Positions 7,698 to 13,320 of a DNA stretch of 13,320 nucleotides are shown here, one piece after another (position 1 is the first letter of the stretch; each line of letters starts with the position of its first letter). The stretch is from positions 1-13,320 of the forward strand of contig DUTA01000059.1 in NCBI GenBank assembly GCA_012842325.1, given 5' to 3'. The translations under genes and the position numbers were made by a program. Source of the DNA: Bacillota bacterium (GTDB lineage: Bacteria > Bacillota > DTU030). A model generated the notes under the pieces. That model was not told the DNA's origin. It ran no database searches and saw nothing but the letters and a program-made list of their open reading frames with translations.

Positions 7698-9596
7698 GGA
7701 TTGTCCCAACACCTGCCGGACGATATCATATTTTTCATCGGAGGCCGCGATGAAGCCGTCTATGGGTGAGGTGGCGAGGATTTGGCTGCCTTCAGGGGTG
7801 TCTTTGAAGTTGATAAAGGCAGCCCGGATCTTTTCTATTAATGCAGGGTCGGTTCCGGGGGCCATGGCCAGGGCATCCTTGGGAATGGGATCGGTCCTGG
7901 CAATGATCTCAAGTTCCCTGTCCACGGGGATACCCTGCTGCAGGGCAATGTCCCAGGCCTCATTGAAGGTGGCCCCGGCGGCGACCACCCCTTCCAGCAC
8001 TTTTTCTATAACTTTGTTGTGGGTGCCCAGGAAAAGGACGTCGGCCAGGTCTTTGTCGGGATCGATGCCGGCCTGTCTGAGGAGGTAGCGGGGATAGGCG
8101 TAGCCCGAGGCCGACTTCTCGTCCACGAAGGCAAAGGTTTGCCCCCGCAAATCTGCCAGAGTTTTGATGCCGCTATCCCGGCGGGTTATAATGAAACCTT
8201 GGTAAGAGGGGGCGCCGTTGACTATGGGGGTGACCAGGGGTACGGCTCCTCCCTGGTCCCGGGCAGCCACATAGGCCAGGGGAGAAAACCAGGCTATATC
8301 TACAATCCCGTCGAAGAGGTTTTGGATAAGGGCAGTATAGTCGGCGGTGATGATGGTGCGGGCCTGGAGGCCGAGCTGGGCCGCCACGCCGTTGATAATG
8401 GGCAGATACCGTTCTTTAACCTTCTGGGGTTCCACAAAGGGGGTGACGCCGAAGAGCAGCTGGCCCTTAGGACGGTTTTTGGCGGCAATCTGCTGCAGCT
8501 TGAAGGCTTCCCCTTCGATCTCTTTGGCCAGGTCCAGGATCAACCTGGTCGACTGTTTTTGTCCCTCCAGCACCTGGGCGGTTTCCTCGGCCGAGCGGGA
8601 GGTTTTTTCTGTTTTAATTGTAAGTTCTTCTATTACTTTGGACAGTTCCTGGGTGGTTTGGGCCTGGGTGGCCGTGGTCCTGGAAAGTTCACCGCTGGCT
8701 GCTACCACTTCCTCCAGTTCCTGGATAATTTCTTCCAGGGCAGCGCTGGAATGCCGGGCCAATTCCTCCACACCGCTGATCCTTTCCACCCCGGTAGCGA
8801 TGGTATTGCTTGATTCCCAGATACTGCTGCCCAGTTCCTTTACGATTTTTTCCACTTCCTGGGCGGCCAGGTTGCTTTCCTGGGAGAGCTTGTTAACTTC
8901 CCCGGCCACTACGGCAAAGCCCCGGCCTGCTTCTCCGGCCCGGGCGGCCTCGATGGTGGCATTGAGGGCCAGGAGGTTGGTCTGCCCGGCGATATTCTTA
9001 ATTTTTTCCAAAAAACCCTCAATACCCTGGAAGGCTGCCCGGAGGTTTTCGACCGCTGTTGCCGCTGTGAGGACTTCCCTGGCAATCTCGGTGAGGGTGT
9101 GGCTGGCGCTGGCAATCACCTCCCGGCTTTCCTTGATTCGTTCCAGGGAGCGGCGGCATTTATTGCAGTTTTCCTCGGCAAACTCCTTCAATTCCTGGGC
9201 GCTGGCCAGGAGTTCTTCACTGGAGGCGGTGCATTCCTGGAGGCCGGCTGCATTCTCGCTGCTGTTGGCCGCCACATCCGAGGAGAGGCTGAGCATATAA
9301 CGGCTGGCAGAGGACATTTCCTCTGCATTCCACAGGAGCTGTTTGGCAGCAAAACCAAGGTTTTCTGCCATCCCGAGAAAATCCGCGCCTTCTTGTCCCG
9401 CCTGCCTTTGCTTCTCATCTAGCATCTGCCCTTGGGATGGAACCGGAGCTGGACGGAAAAGGAAATAACCGGCTCCTCCCCCGGCGATAAACCCCAGCAG
9501 GGCCGGGAGTATATCCCAGGTTGGGGAGAAGGCTGCTGCTGCCAGGAGGGCTCCCAGGAAAACAACCGGCAGGAAAAACCTTGCCCATGCTTTCAT
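7695..9596 (-). CDS. Chemoreceptor fused to a C-terminal PhnD-like substrate-binding domain
   Basis: The 633-residue protein has two adjacent hydrophobic helices (~7-23 and 29-47), a coiled-coil signalling domain (~75-370) with the tip IAGQTNLLALNATIEAARAG (202-221) and GRGFAVVAGEVNKL, then a complete periplasmic-binding-protein fold (~379-633). The last domain matches the PhnD phosphate/phosphite/phosphonate-binding family: DIAWFSPLAYVAA (433-445), YQGFIITRRDSGIKTLADLR (465-484), FVDEKSASGYAYPRYLL (490-506) and GTHNKVIEKVLEG (524-536). The SASG loop (495-498) corresponds to the anion-binding loop of that family. With only a short two-helix hairpin at the N-terminus, both signalling and binding domains should face the cytoplasm, which is unusual for a solute-binding fold. 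CxxC lies at 144-147. The ATG at 9594-9596 has AGGAGG eight bases upstream. It converges on the other receptor, leaving 50 bases between. The ligand (phosphate, phosphonate or another anion) is not determined. Confidence 0.9.
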   Translation of the reverse strand: MKAWARFFLPVVFLGALLAAAAFSPTWDILPALLGFIAGGGAGYFLFRPAPVPSQGQMLDEKQRQAGQEGADFLGMAENLGFAAKQLLWNAEEMSSASRYMLSLSSDVAANSSENAAGLQECTASSEELLASAQELKEFAEENCNKCRRSLERIKESREVIASASHTLTEIAREVLTAATAVENLRAAFQGIEGFLEKIKNIAGQTNLLALNATIEAARAGEAGRGFAVVAGEVNKLSQESNLAAQEVEKIVKELGSSIWESSNTIATGVERISGVEELARHSSAALEEIIQELEEVVAASGELSRTTATQAQTTQELSKVIEELTIKTEKTSRSAEETAQVLEGQKQSTRLILDLAKEIEGEAFKLQQIAAKNRPKGQLLFGVTPFVEPQKVKERYLPIINGVAAQLGLQARTIITADYTALIQNLFDGIVDIAWFSPLAYVAARDQGGAVPLVTPIVNGAPSYQGFIITRRDSGIKTLADLRGQTFAFVDEKSASGYAYPRYLLRQAGIDPDKDLADVLFLGTHNKVIEKVLEGVVAAGATFNEAWDIALQQGIPVDRELEIIARTDPIPKDALAMAPGTDPALIEKIRAAFINFKDTPEGSQILATSPIDGFIAASDEKYDIVRQVLGQS

Positions 9597-9629
9597 TATT
9601 CCTTCCTCCTCTCCTCATTTGGATATTTA

Positions 9630-9676
9630 CCACGTGTTACATAATTCTGTTAGCCACATGTTACATAATTCTGTTA
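9630..9676. repeat. Tandem 23-bp direct repeat, likely operator
   Basis: Bases 9630-9652 and 9654-9676 are identical except for one base (CCACGTG against CCACATG, followed by TTACATAATTCTGTTA), separated by a single G, giving a 24-base period. The right copy covers the -10 element and most of the spacer of the proposed minus-strand promoter. The left copy covers the likely start of transcription. This is a typical layout for a repressor binding side by side, and the regulator is unknown. Confidence 0.65.
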
Positions 9677-9686
9677 AAGGTGACAA
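9658..9686 (-). promoter_or_regulatory. Probable sigma-A promoter of the chemoreceptor-PhnD gene
   Basis: Read on the minus strand, TTGTCA (9681-9686) is followed after 17 bases by TAACAT (9658-9663), matching the -35 consensus at five of six positions and the -10 at four of six. Transcription would start near 9651, leaving a leader of about 55 bases to the ATG at 9596. It overlaps the direct repeat at 9630-9676. Confidence 0.5.
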
Positions 9687-9857
9687 TTTCCTGCCTGGCT
9701 GGGGGAATGTTGACAAATTGGGCTGGTTTTGGGACTGCAGCCATATTGACGCATTGGTGGCAGGTACGGAATTTTTACCGGCCTGGCAGGGAAGGGCATA
9801 CTACATATTGAAGATAAACCTCAACTTCGATACGAAAGGGCAAAGGAGGGTTTTGTC

Positions 9858-10766
9858 ATGCGTGTTTCCAGGGAGAACAGGATCTACCAGATGAGCGGCC
9901 AAAATCCTGCCGTTGCCACGGTGAAACCCGGGGAACTGGTGGTGGTTGAAACCCACGATTGCTTTACGGGGGCCATTAAAGGGGAAGAAGATCTATTCAG
10001 TTTGGTGGGGTGGGAGAACATCAACCCGGCCACCGGGCCCATTGCCGTCGAGGGAGCTGAAGTGGGGGACGTCCTGGAAGTAGCCATCGAGAAGATCGAG
10101 GTGGCCGAGCGGGGGGTAATGACCACAGCTCCCGGCCTGGGCATTATTGGCGACGAGGTCAAGGAGGAGAGAACGACCATCATCCCCATCGAGGAGGGGC
10201 AGGCTGTCTTCAGCGACAGGCTCCGCCTGCCCATCAGGCCCATGATCGGGGTCATCGGCACGGCTCCTGCCCAAGGAGAAGTGCCCTGTGGCACTCCCGG
10301 ACCCCATGGAGGCAACATGGACTGCAAGGAAATTGTGGCCGGGACCAGGGTGTATCTACCGGTAAACCATCCGGGGGCCCTGCTGGCCCTGGGCGATCTC
10401 CATGCCCTCATGGCCGACGGGGAAGTATCCGTAACCGGCCTGGAGATCCCTGGCGAGGTAACCTTGAGAACCAGGGTCTTGAAGGGGCGGAGGGACGCCC
10501 TGCCCCTGCCCATGGTCAGCAATGAGGAAAAACTAATGATCATCCACAGCGAAGAGACCCTGGATGAGGCGGTCAAGAAGGGCGTTGCGAAGACGGTCAA
10601 GTTCCTGCAGGAAGTCTGTTCACTGGATCTGGATGCTGCCCTGCGGTTGCTCAGCCTCGTCGGGGAAGTGCGGATCTGTCAGGTGGTCGACCCCCTGATG
10701 ACCATCCGCATAGAGCTGCCCTGGTCTGTCCTCAATGCCCTGGGTTTTTCCGCCGCGGATCTGTAA
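9858..10766 (+). CDS. Acetamidase/formamidase family amidohydrolase
   Basis: The 302-residue protein has the normal length for the short bacterial branch of the acetamidase/formamidase (FmdA/AmdA) family, enzymes that hydrolyse short amides such as formamide or acetamide to ammonia and the acid. Family signatures are visible: VVETHDCFTGAI (29-40), NPATGPI (56-62), IGVIGTAP (130-137), TPGPHGGNMDCKEI (146-159) and GDLHALMADGEV (179-190). The histidines and acidic residues in these blocks are the expected metal and active-site positions. The ATG is preceded by AAAGGAGGG at a spacing of seven bases. The gene stands alone and its own terminator follows. I see no strong promoter in 9690-9857; TTGAAG and TACGAA at ~9808-9836 are weak candidates. 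No signal peptide, so it is cytoplasmic. Substrate preference cannot be read from the sequence. Confidence 0.92.
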   Translation: MRVSRENRIYQMSGQNPAVATVKPGELVVVETHDCFTGAIKGEEDLFSLVGWENINPATGPIAVEGAEVGDVLEVAIEKIEVAERGVMTTAPGLGIIGDEVKEERTTIIPIEEGQAVFSDRLRLPIRPMIGVIGTAPAQGEVPCGTPGPHGGNMDCKEIVAGTRVYLPVNHPGALLALGDLHALMADGEVSVTGLEIPGEVTLRTRVLKGRRDALPLPMVSNEEKLMIIHSEETLDEAVKKGVAKTVKFLQEVCSLDLDAALRLLSLVGEVRICQVVDPLMTIRIELPWSVLNALGFSAADL

Positions 10767-10792
10767 AGCAAGTAAAGGTGTCAAGAATCAGG

Positions 10793-10839
10793 AAGGGCTG
10801 CCGCAAAAGAGCCTATCGATCTCCAGGCAGCCCTTTTTT
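10793..10839 (+). terminator. Rho-independent terminator of the acetamidase gene
   Basis: AAGGGCTGCC (10793-10802) pairs perfectly with GGCAGCCCTT (10826-10835), and a run of six Ts completes the structure. It lies 27 bases after the stop codon. The 23-base loop contains a second small AT/GC palindrome (ATCGAT). Confidence 0.9.
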
Positions 10840-10866
10840 CTATCTCAGATAGATGATGACTCAGAA

Positions 10867-10872
10867 TATAAT
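10867..10872 (+). promoter_or_regulatory. Possible -10 element upstream of the polyferredoxin gene
   Basis: A perfect TATAAT stands here, about 120 bases before the ATG at 10993. The bases where a -35 would lie (10844-10849, CTCAGA) do not match the consensus, so the assignment rests on the -10 and on its position just after the preceding terminator. The remaining leader to 10992 shows nothing else I can identify. Confidence 0.35.
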
Positions 10873-10992
10873 TGGTAATGACAAAAAAGCCTCCTGCAAT
10901 AACTCCTGCAACCAATATGGCAATTCAAATACTGAGGTGGGCGCTGACCGCGGGATTTGGGAAATCCAGCCCGGCAGAAAGGGGTGGGCGGG

Positions 10993-11820
10993 ATGGGCAA
11001 ATATACAATCCCCATTTTCATATTTGTAATATTTATTTTAATCTCCGTTGGCCTTTGGCTTTGGCTCGACAACATCTTCTATTTTCTCAATTTCTTGTAT
11101 ATCGGCGGTATTGTGTCTCTGGGCGTTTTTTTGCAGACGACAGGATATAGACATGCGAGACGGTTTGTCCAATTGGGCGTGGGAATGTATATGCTTGTCT
11201 ACCTTGGCCTCATATGCCGTGAGAACATGCAGCTTGAAGGATTCTGGTACTATTTGTTCACAGGGGTCTTTCAGGCAGCGGTAATACATTATGCAGTGGC
11301 CAAAATATTTGGCCCCCTGTTGTTTGGCAGGGGGTGGTGCGGTTATGCCTGCTGGACTGCCGCCCTTTTGGATCTGCAGCCGTACAAGACACCGATAAAT
11401 CCCCGAATTAAAGGACTGTCCTTTATACGTTATCTTGTTTTTTTGCTCTCCTTTTTATTTGTGGCCTCATTGTTCTTATTAAAAGTTAATGACATTGAAA
11501 CAGTCATGTTTTGGAGTTTTATTGCGGGCAACATAATTTACTATGCAGTTGGGATAGCAATGACTTTTCTCCTGAAAGACAACAGGGCCTTCTGCAAATA
11601 CATCTGCCCCGTAACCGTATTCTTAAAACCAGCCAGTTATTATTCCCTCCTCAGAATTAAAACAGACAGCCGAAGGTGTATTGCTTGCGGGAAATGCAGA
11701 GAAGTATGTCCCATGGATGTAGATATCCTGGAGAATAAAAGGAGCAGGGAAAACGGGACGGAGTGCATTTTGTGCTTAGAGTGTATGAAGGCTTGTCCCA
11801 AAGGGGCCGTTTATCTGTGA
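10993..11820 (+). CDS. NapH-like membrane polyferredoxin (4Fe-4S binding protein)
   Basis: This 275-residue protein has about five hydrophobic segments (~6-26, 30-48, 60-76, 88-106, 144-164, with another near 172-194). GRGWCGYAC (112-120) and FCKYICP (200-206) are the paired cysteine motifs of the NapH/CcoG-type family. Two C-terminal ferredoxin motifs follow, CIACGKCREVCP (229-240) and CILCLECMKACP (258-269), each of the CxxCxxCxxxCP form that binds a 4Fe-4S cluster. Such proteins pass electrons between the quinone pool or other membrane donors and a soluble or periplasmic partner. No partner reductase gene is adjacent, so its pathway is open. ATG 10993 is preferred over TTG 10957 because GAAAGGGG precedes it at suitable spacing and residues before it are not membrane-like. 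A name such as napH is not justified without a nitrate reductase operon. Confidence 0.85.
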   Translation: MGKYTIPIFIFVIFILISVGLWLWLDNIFYFLNFLYIGGIVSLGVFLQTTGYRHARRFVQLGVGMYMLVYLGLICRENMQLEGFWYYLFTGVFQAAVIHYAVAKIFGPLLFGRGWCGYACWTAALLDLQPYKTPINPRIKGLSFIRYLVFLLSFLFVASLFLLKVNDIETVMFWSFIAGNIIYYAVGIAMTFLLKDNRAFCKYICPVTVFLKPASYYSLLRIKTDSRRCIACGKCREVCPMDVDILENKRSRENGTECILCLECMKACPKGAVYL

Positions 11821-11902
11821 GGATGACGGAGGGGTACCCACCTTTGCCCCGGGGGGATTATCATTTTTATTGCCTTTGCTTAACCTAAATTTACTTTAAT
11901 AG

Positions 11903-11911
11903 TGGTATAAT
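11903..11911 (+). promoter_or_regulatory. Extended -10 promoter of dacA
   Basis: TGGTATAAT is a perfect extended -10 element (TGnTATAAT), 72 bases before the dacA ATG. No good -35 lies 17 bases upstream, which is usual for extended -10 promoters. The surrounding DNA (11880-11925) is AT-rich. Transcription should start near 11918. Confidence 0.65.
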
Positions 11912-11925
11912 AGTAATTATAGTTT

Positions 11926-11950
11926 GCAGGGGAAAGCTGTATTTCCCTGC
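11926..11950 (+). other. Hairpin at the 5' end of the dacA leader
   Basis: GCAGGGGAAA pairs with TTTCCCTGC with one bulged G and a GCTGTA loop. It would sit within the first ~10-35 bases of the transcript. No T run follows, so it is not a terminator. An mRNA-stabilising 5' hairpin is possible but unproven. Confidence 0.45.
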
Positions 11951-11983
11951 CATTAGCAGATTTACATCGGAAAGGGGAATTCT

Positions 11984-13138
11984 ATGCTGCTGTCGCTGAA
12001 GAAGAAATTGGTGCCGGTAATACTGAATTTGCTAATTGTACCTTTGTTATTAAGCTTCCCCGCCAGGGCGGAATTTGGGTCCATTGCCGATGCTGCGGTA
12101 TTAATGGAGTTCAGCAGTGGCAATATCCTGTACGAGAAGAATGCCACGGTGGCCAGACCGCCGGCCAGCATTACCAAGCTTATGACCCTCCTCTTGGCCT
12201 TCGAGGCCGTCGACGAGGGCAGAGTTACCTGGGAAACCCCGGTGACGGTGTCGGAAAAGGCGTGGCGGATGGGGGGTTCCCAGATGTTTTTGGAGGTTGG
12301 GGATGTAGTCACTTTTAAGGAGCTGGTCACAGGGATCTCGGTGGTATCGGCCAACGACGCCTGTGTAGCGGTGGCAGAGCATCTGGCGGGGAGCGAAGAG
12401 GCCTTTGTCGAAACCATGAATGCCAAGGCCAGGGAAATCGGCCTGCAGCATACTACCTTTAAAAACGCCACCGGCCTTCCCGCCGAGGGCCATGTGATGA
12501 GCCCCATGGATATTGCGGTCCTGTCCCGCTATTTGATAAAAAATTACCCCCAGGTTTTGGAATTCGAATCCCAGCGGGAGTTTACCTACAACGACATCAA
12601 GCAGTACAACCGGAATCCTCTCCTCGGCCACTACAGCGGTGCCGACGGCCTGAAAACAGGGTGGACCGAGGAAGCGGGCTACTGCCTTTCCGCCACGGCC
12701 GAGCGGGATGGCATGCGGCTTATTGCAGTAATTCTGAATACCAATAGCGAAAAGGAAAGGCTGGCTGCTGCCGAGGAACTCCTCGATTATGGCTTTTTAA
12801 ATTATCAATTGTACGAAGCGGTGGCTGAAGGAGAAACAATCCAGGAGATACCCGTCCCCAACGGCCGGCAGCTTTCCGTGCCGGTGAAGGCGGCTGCGAA
12901 AGTTGAGGTGCCCCTGAAAAAAACAATGCTTGGGGACCTGGAACGGGTAGTGGTGGTGGAGGAGGCAAGGGCACCCATCGCCGAGGGAGAAACCCTGGGC
13001 AGGTTGGAAATAAGGCTGGCCGGGAAAGTGGTGGGGGAAACGGAACTTGTTGCGGCGGAGGATGTAAAGAAGGCCAACATTTTTGTGCGGTTTTTCCGCT
13101 GGCTCCTGAGTTTAATCAAAATTAAACCGGCAGTGTAG
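11984..13138 (+). CDS. dacA: D-alanyl-D-alanine carboxypeptidase (penicillin-binding protein 5 type)
   Basis: The 384-residue enzyme trims the terminal D-Ala from peptidoglycan pentapeptides at the outer face of the membrane. It has a signal peptide (KKK then ILNLLIVPLLLSF, likely cleaved after ARA). All three active-site motifs are present: S62-I-T-K65 holding the catalytic serine and lysine, S122-A-N124, and K224-T-G226. A PBP5-type C-terminal beta domain (~275-365) is followed by an amphipathic helix (VRFFRWLLSLIKIK) that would hold it to the membrane. The length fits the family. GGAAAGGGG lies six bases before the ATG. It is a single-gene unit with its own promoter and terminator. The nearest relatives are vegetative DacA or sporulation DacF/DacB paralogues, which I cannot separate from sequence alone. 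Confidence 0.93.
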   Translation: MLLSLKKKLVPVILNLLIVPLLLSFPARAEFGSIADAAVLMEFSSGNILYEKNATVARPPASITKLMTLLLAFEAVDEGRVTWETPVTVSEKAWRMGGSQMFLEVGDVVTFKELVTGISVVSANDACVAVAEHLAGSEEAFVETMNAKAREIGLQHTTFKNATGLPAEGHVMSPMDIAVLSRYLIKNYPQVLEFESQREFTYNDIKQYNRNPLLGHYSGADGLKTGWTEEAGYCLSATAERDGMRLIAVILNTNSEKERLAAAEELLDYGFLNYQLYEAVAEGETIQEIPVPNGRQLSVPVKAAAKVEVPLKKTMLGDLERVVVVEEARAPIAEGETLGRLEIRLAGKVVGETELVAAEDVKKANIFVRFFRWLLSLIKIKPAV

Positions 13139-13157
13139 GAAGTAAATAATAAACGGA

Positions 13158-13197
13158 AATAATCCAGCGTTGTTTTAGCGCTGGGTTATTTATTTGA
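13158..13197 (+). terminator. Terminator of dacA
   Basis: AATAATCCAGCG (13158-13169) pairs with CGCTGGGTTATT (13179-13190) through a 12-bp stem with one G-U wobble and a nine-base loop. TATTTG follows. It begins 20 bases after the stop codon. The A-rich and T-rich flanks make it plausible in both directions. Confidence 0.75.
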
Positions 13198-13295
13198 GCC
13201 TTTTGCAAAATAGCCCCTTTGTAGAAAAAGAAAACAAGTTGCCATACTGCCGCAAAGCGCAATTTTCTAAAAACACTTTAGCGGGCAGCAGTAAT

Positions 13296-13314
13296 ATCGG
13301 TATCAACCGATTTT
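13296..13314 (+). terminator. Small hairpin with short T tail near the window end
   Basis: ATCGGT and ACCGAT form a perfect 6-bp stem around the loop ATCA, followed by TTT. The stem is short and no upstream gene requires it, so it may be coincidental. The rest of 13200-13320 shows no gene. Confidence 0.25.
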
Positions 13315-13320
13315 AACCTA

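Noticed and set aside
8019..9300. Long open frames on the plus strand opposite the chemoreceptor-PhnD gene
   Set aside because: They are antisense shadows of a GC-rich coding region, have low-complexity composition and no recognisable domains, while the minus-strand frame has clear motifs and a ribosome binding site.
10872..10992. Possible small coding or decayed gene between the acetamidase terminator and the polyferredoxin
   Set aside because: A short plus-strand frame and a hydrophobic minus-strand stretch are visible, but neither has a start signal or recognisable homology and the minus-strand one is interrupted by a stop.
11822..11860. Terminator candidate after the polyferredoxin gene (GGGGTACC and CCCCGGGG palindromes followed by ATTTTTA)
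   Set aside because: No stem combines stable pairing with an adjacent T run; the GC palindromes are too short or self-overlapping to call.

Overview
The window looks like chromosomal DNA of a Gram-positive anaerobe, most likely a member of the Clostridia in the broad sense. That inference rests on strong AGGAGG-type ribosome binding sites, S-layer homology (SLH) anchoring, a Firmicutes-style DacA with a C-terminal amphipathic anchor, two chemoreceptors and a stand-alone polyferredoxin. I cannot name the genus. No rRNA, tRNA, CRISPR array or complete insertion sequence is visible.

Left part (1-5717): two tandem paralogous genes for large GLUG-repeat surface proteins. Each is built from two tandem beta-helix halves joined by an Ig-like spacer. 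Both copies look damaged. Copy 1 has lost its signal peptide and the first ~100 residues, starts abruptly after a terminator-like palindrome, and has no SLH region. Copy 2 has a good ribosome binding site and signal peptide, but a one-base frameshift in its penultimate GLUG repeat separates the repeats from three SLH domains. Both copies are followed by a recognisably duplicated GC-rich hairpin, so the duplication included 3' flanking DNA.

Middle (5845-9596): two convergent chemoreceptor genes of very different build. The first has about six membrane helices, a methyl-accepting signalling domain and a small C-terminal sensor-like domain. The second, on the minus strand, has a two-helix membrane hairpin, a signalling domain and then a complete PhnD-like phosphate/phosphonate-type binding protein, which by predicted topology should lie in the cytoplasm. 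Its promoter overlaps a near-perfect tandem 23-bp direct repeat that looks like an operator.

Right part (9858-13320): an acetamidase/formamidase-family gene with a good terminator, a NapH-like membrane polyferredoxin, and a dacA D-Ala-D-Ala carboxypeptidase gene with an extended -10 promoter and a terminator. These three appear to be separate transcription units, and nothing in the sequence ties them into one pathway.

The most noteworthy items are the chemoreceptor-PhnD fusion with its tandem operator, and the paired, differently broken GLUG/SLH surface-protein genes.
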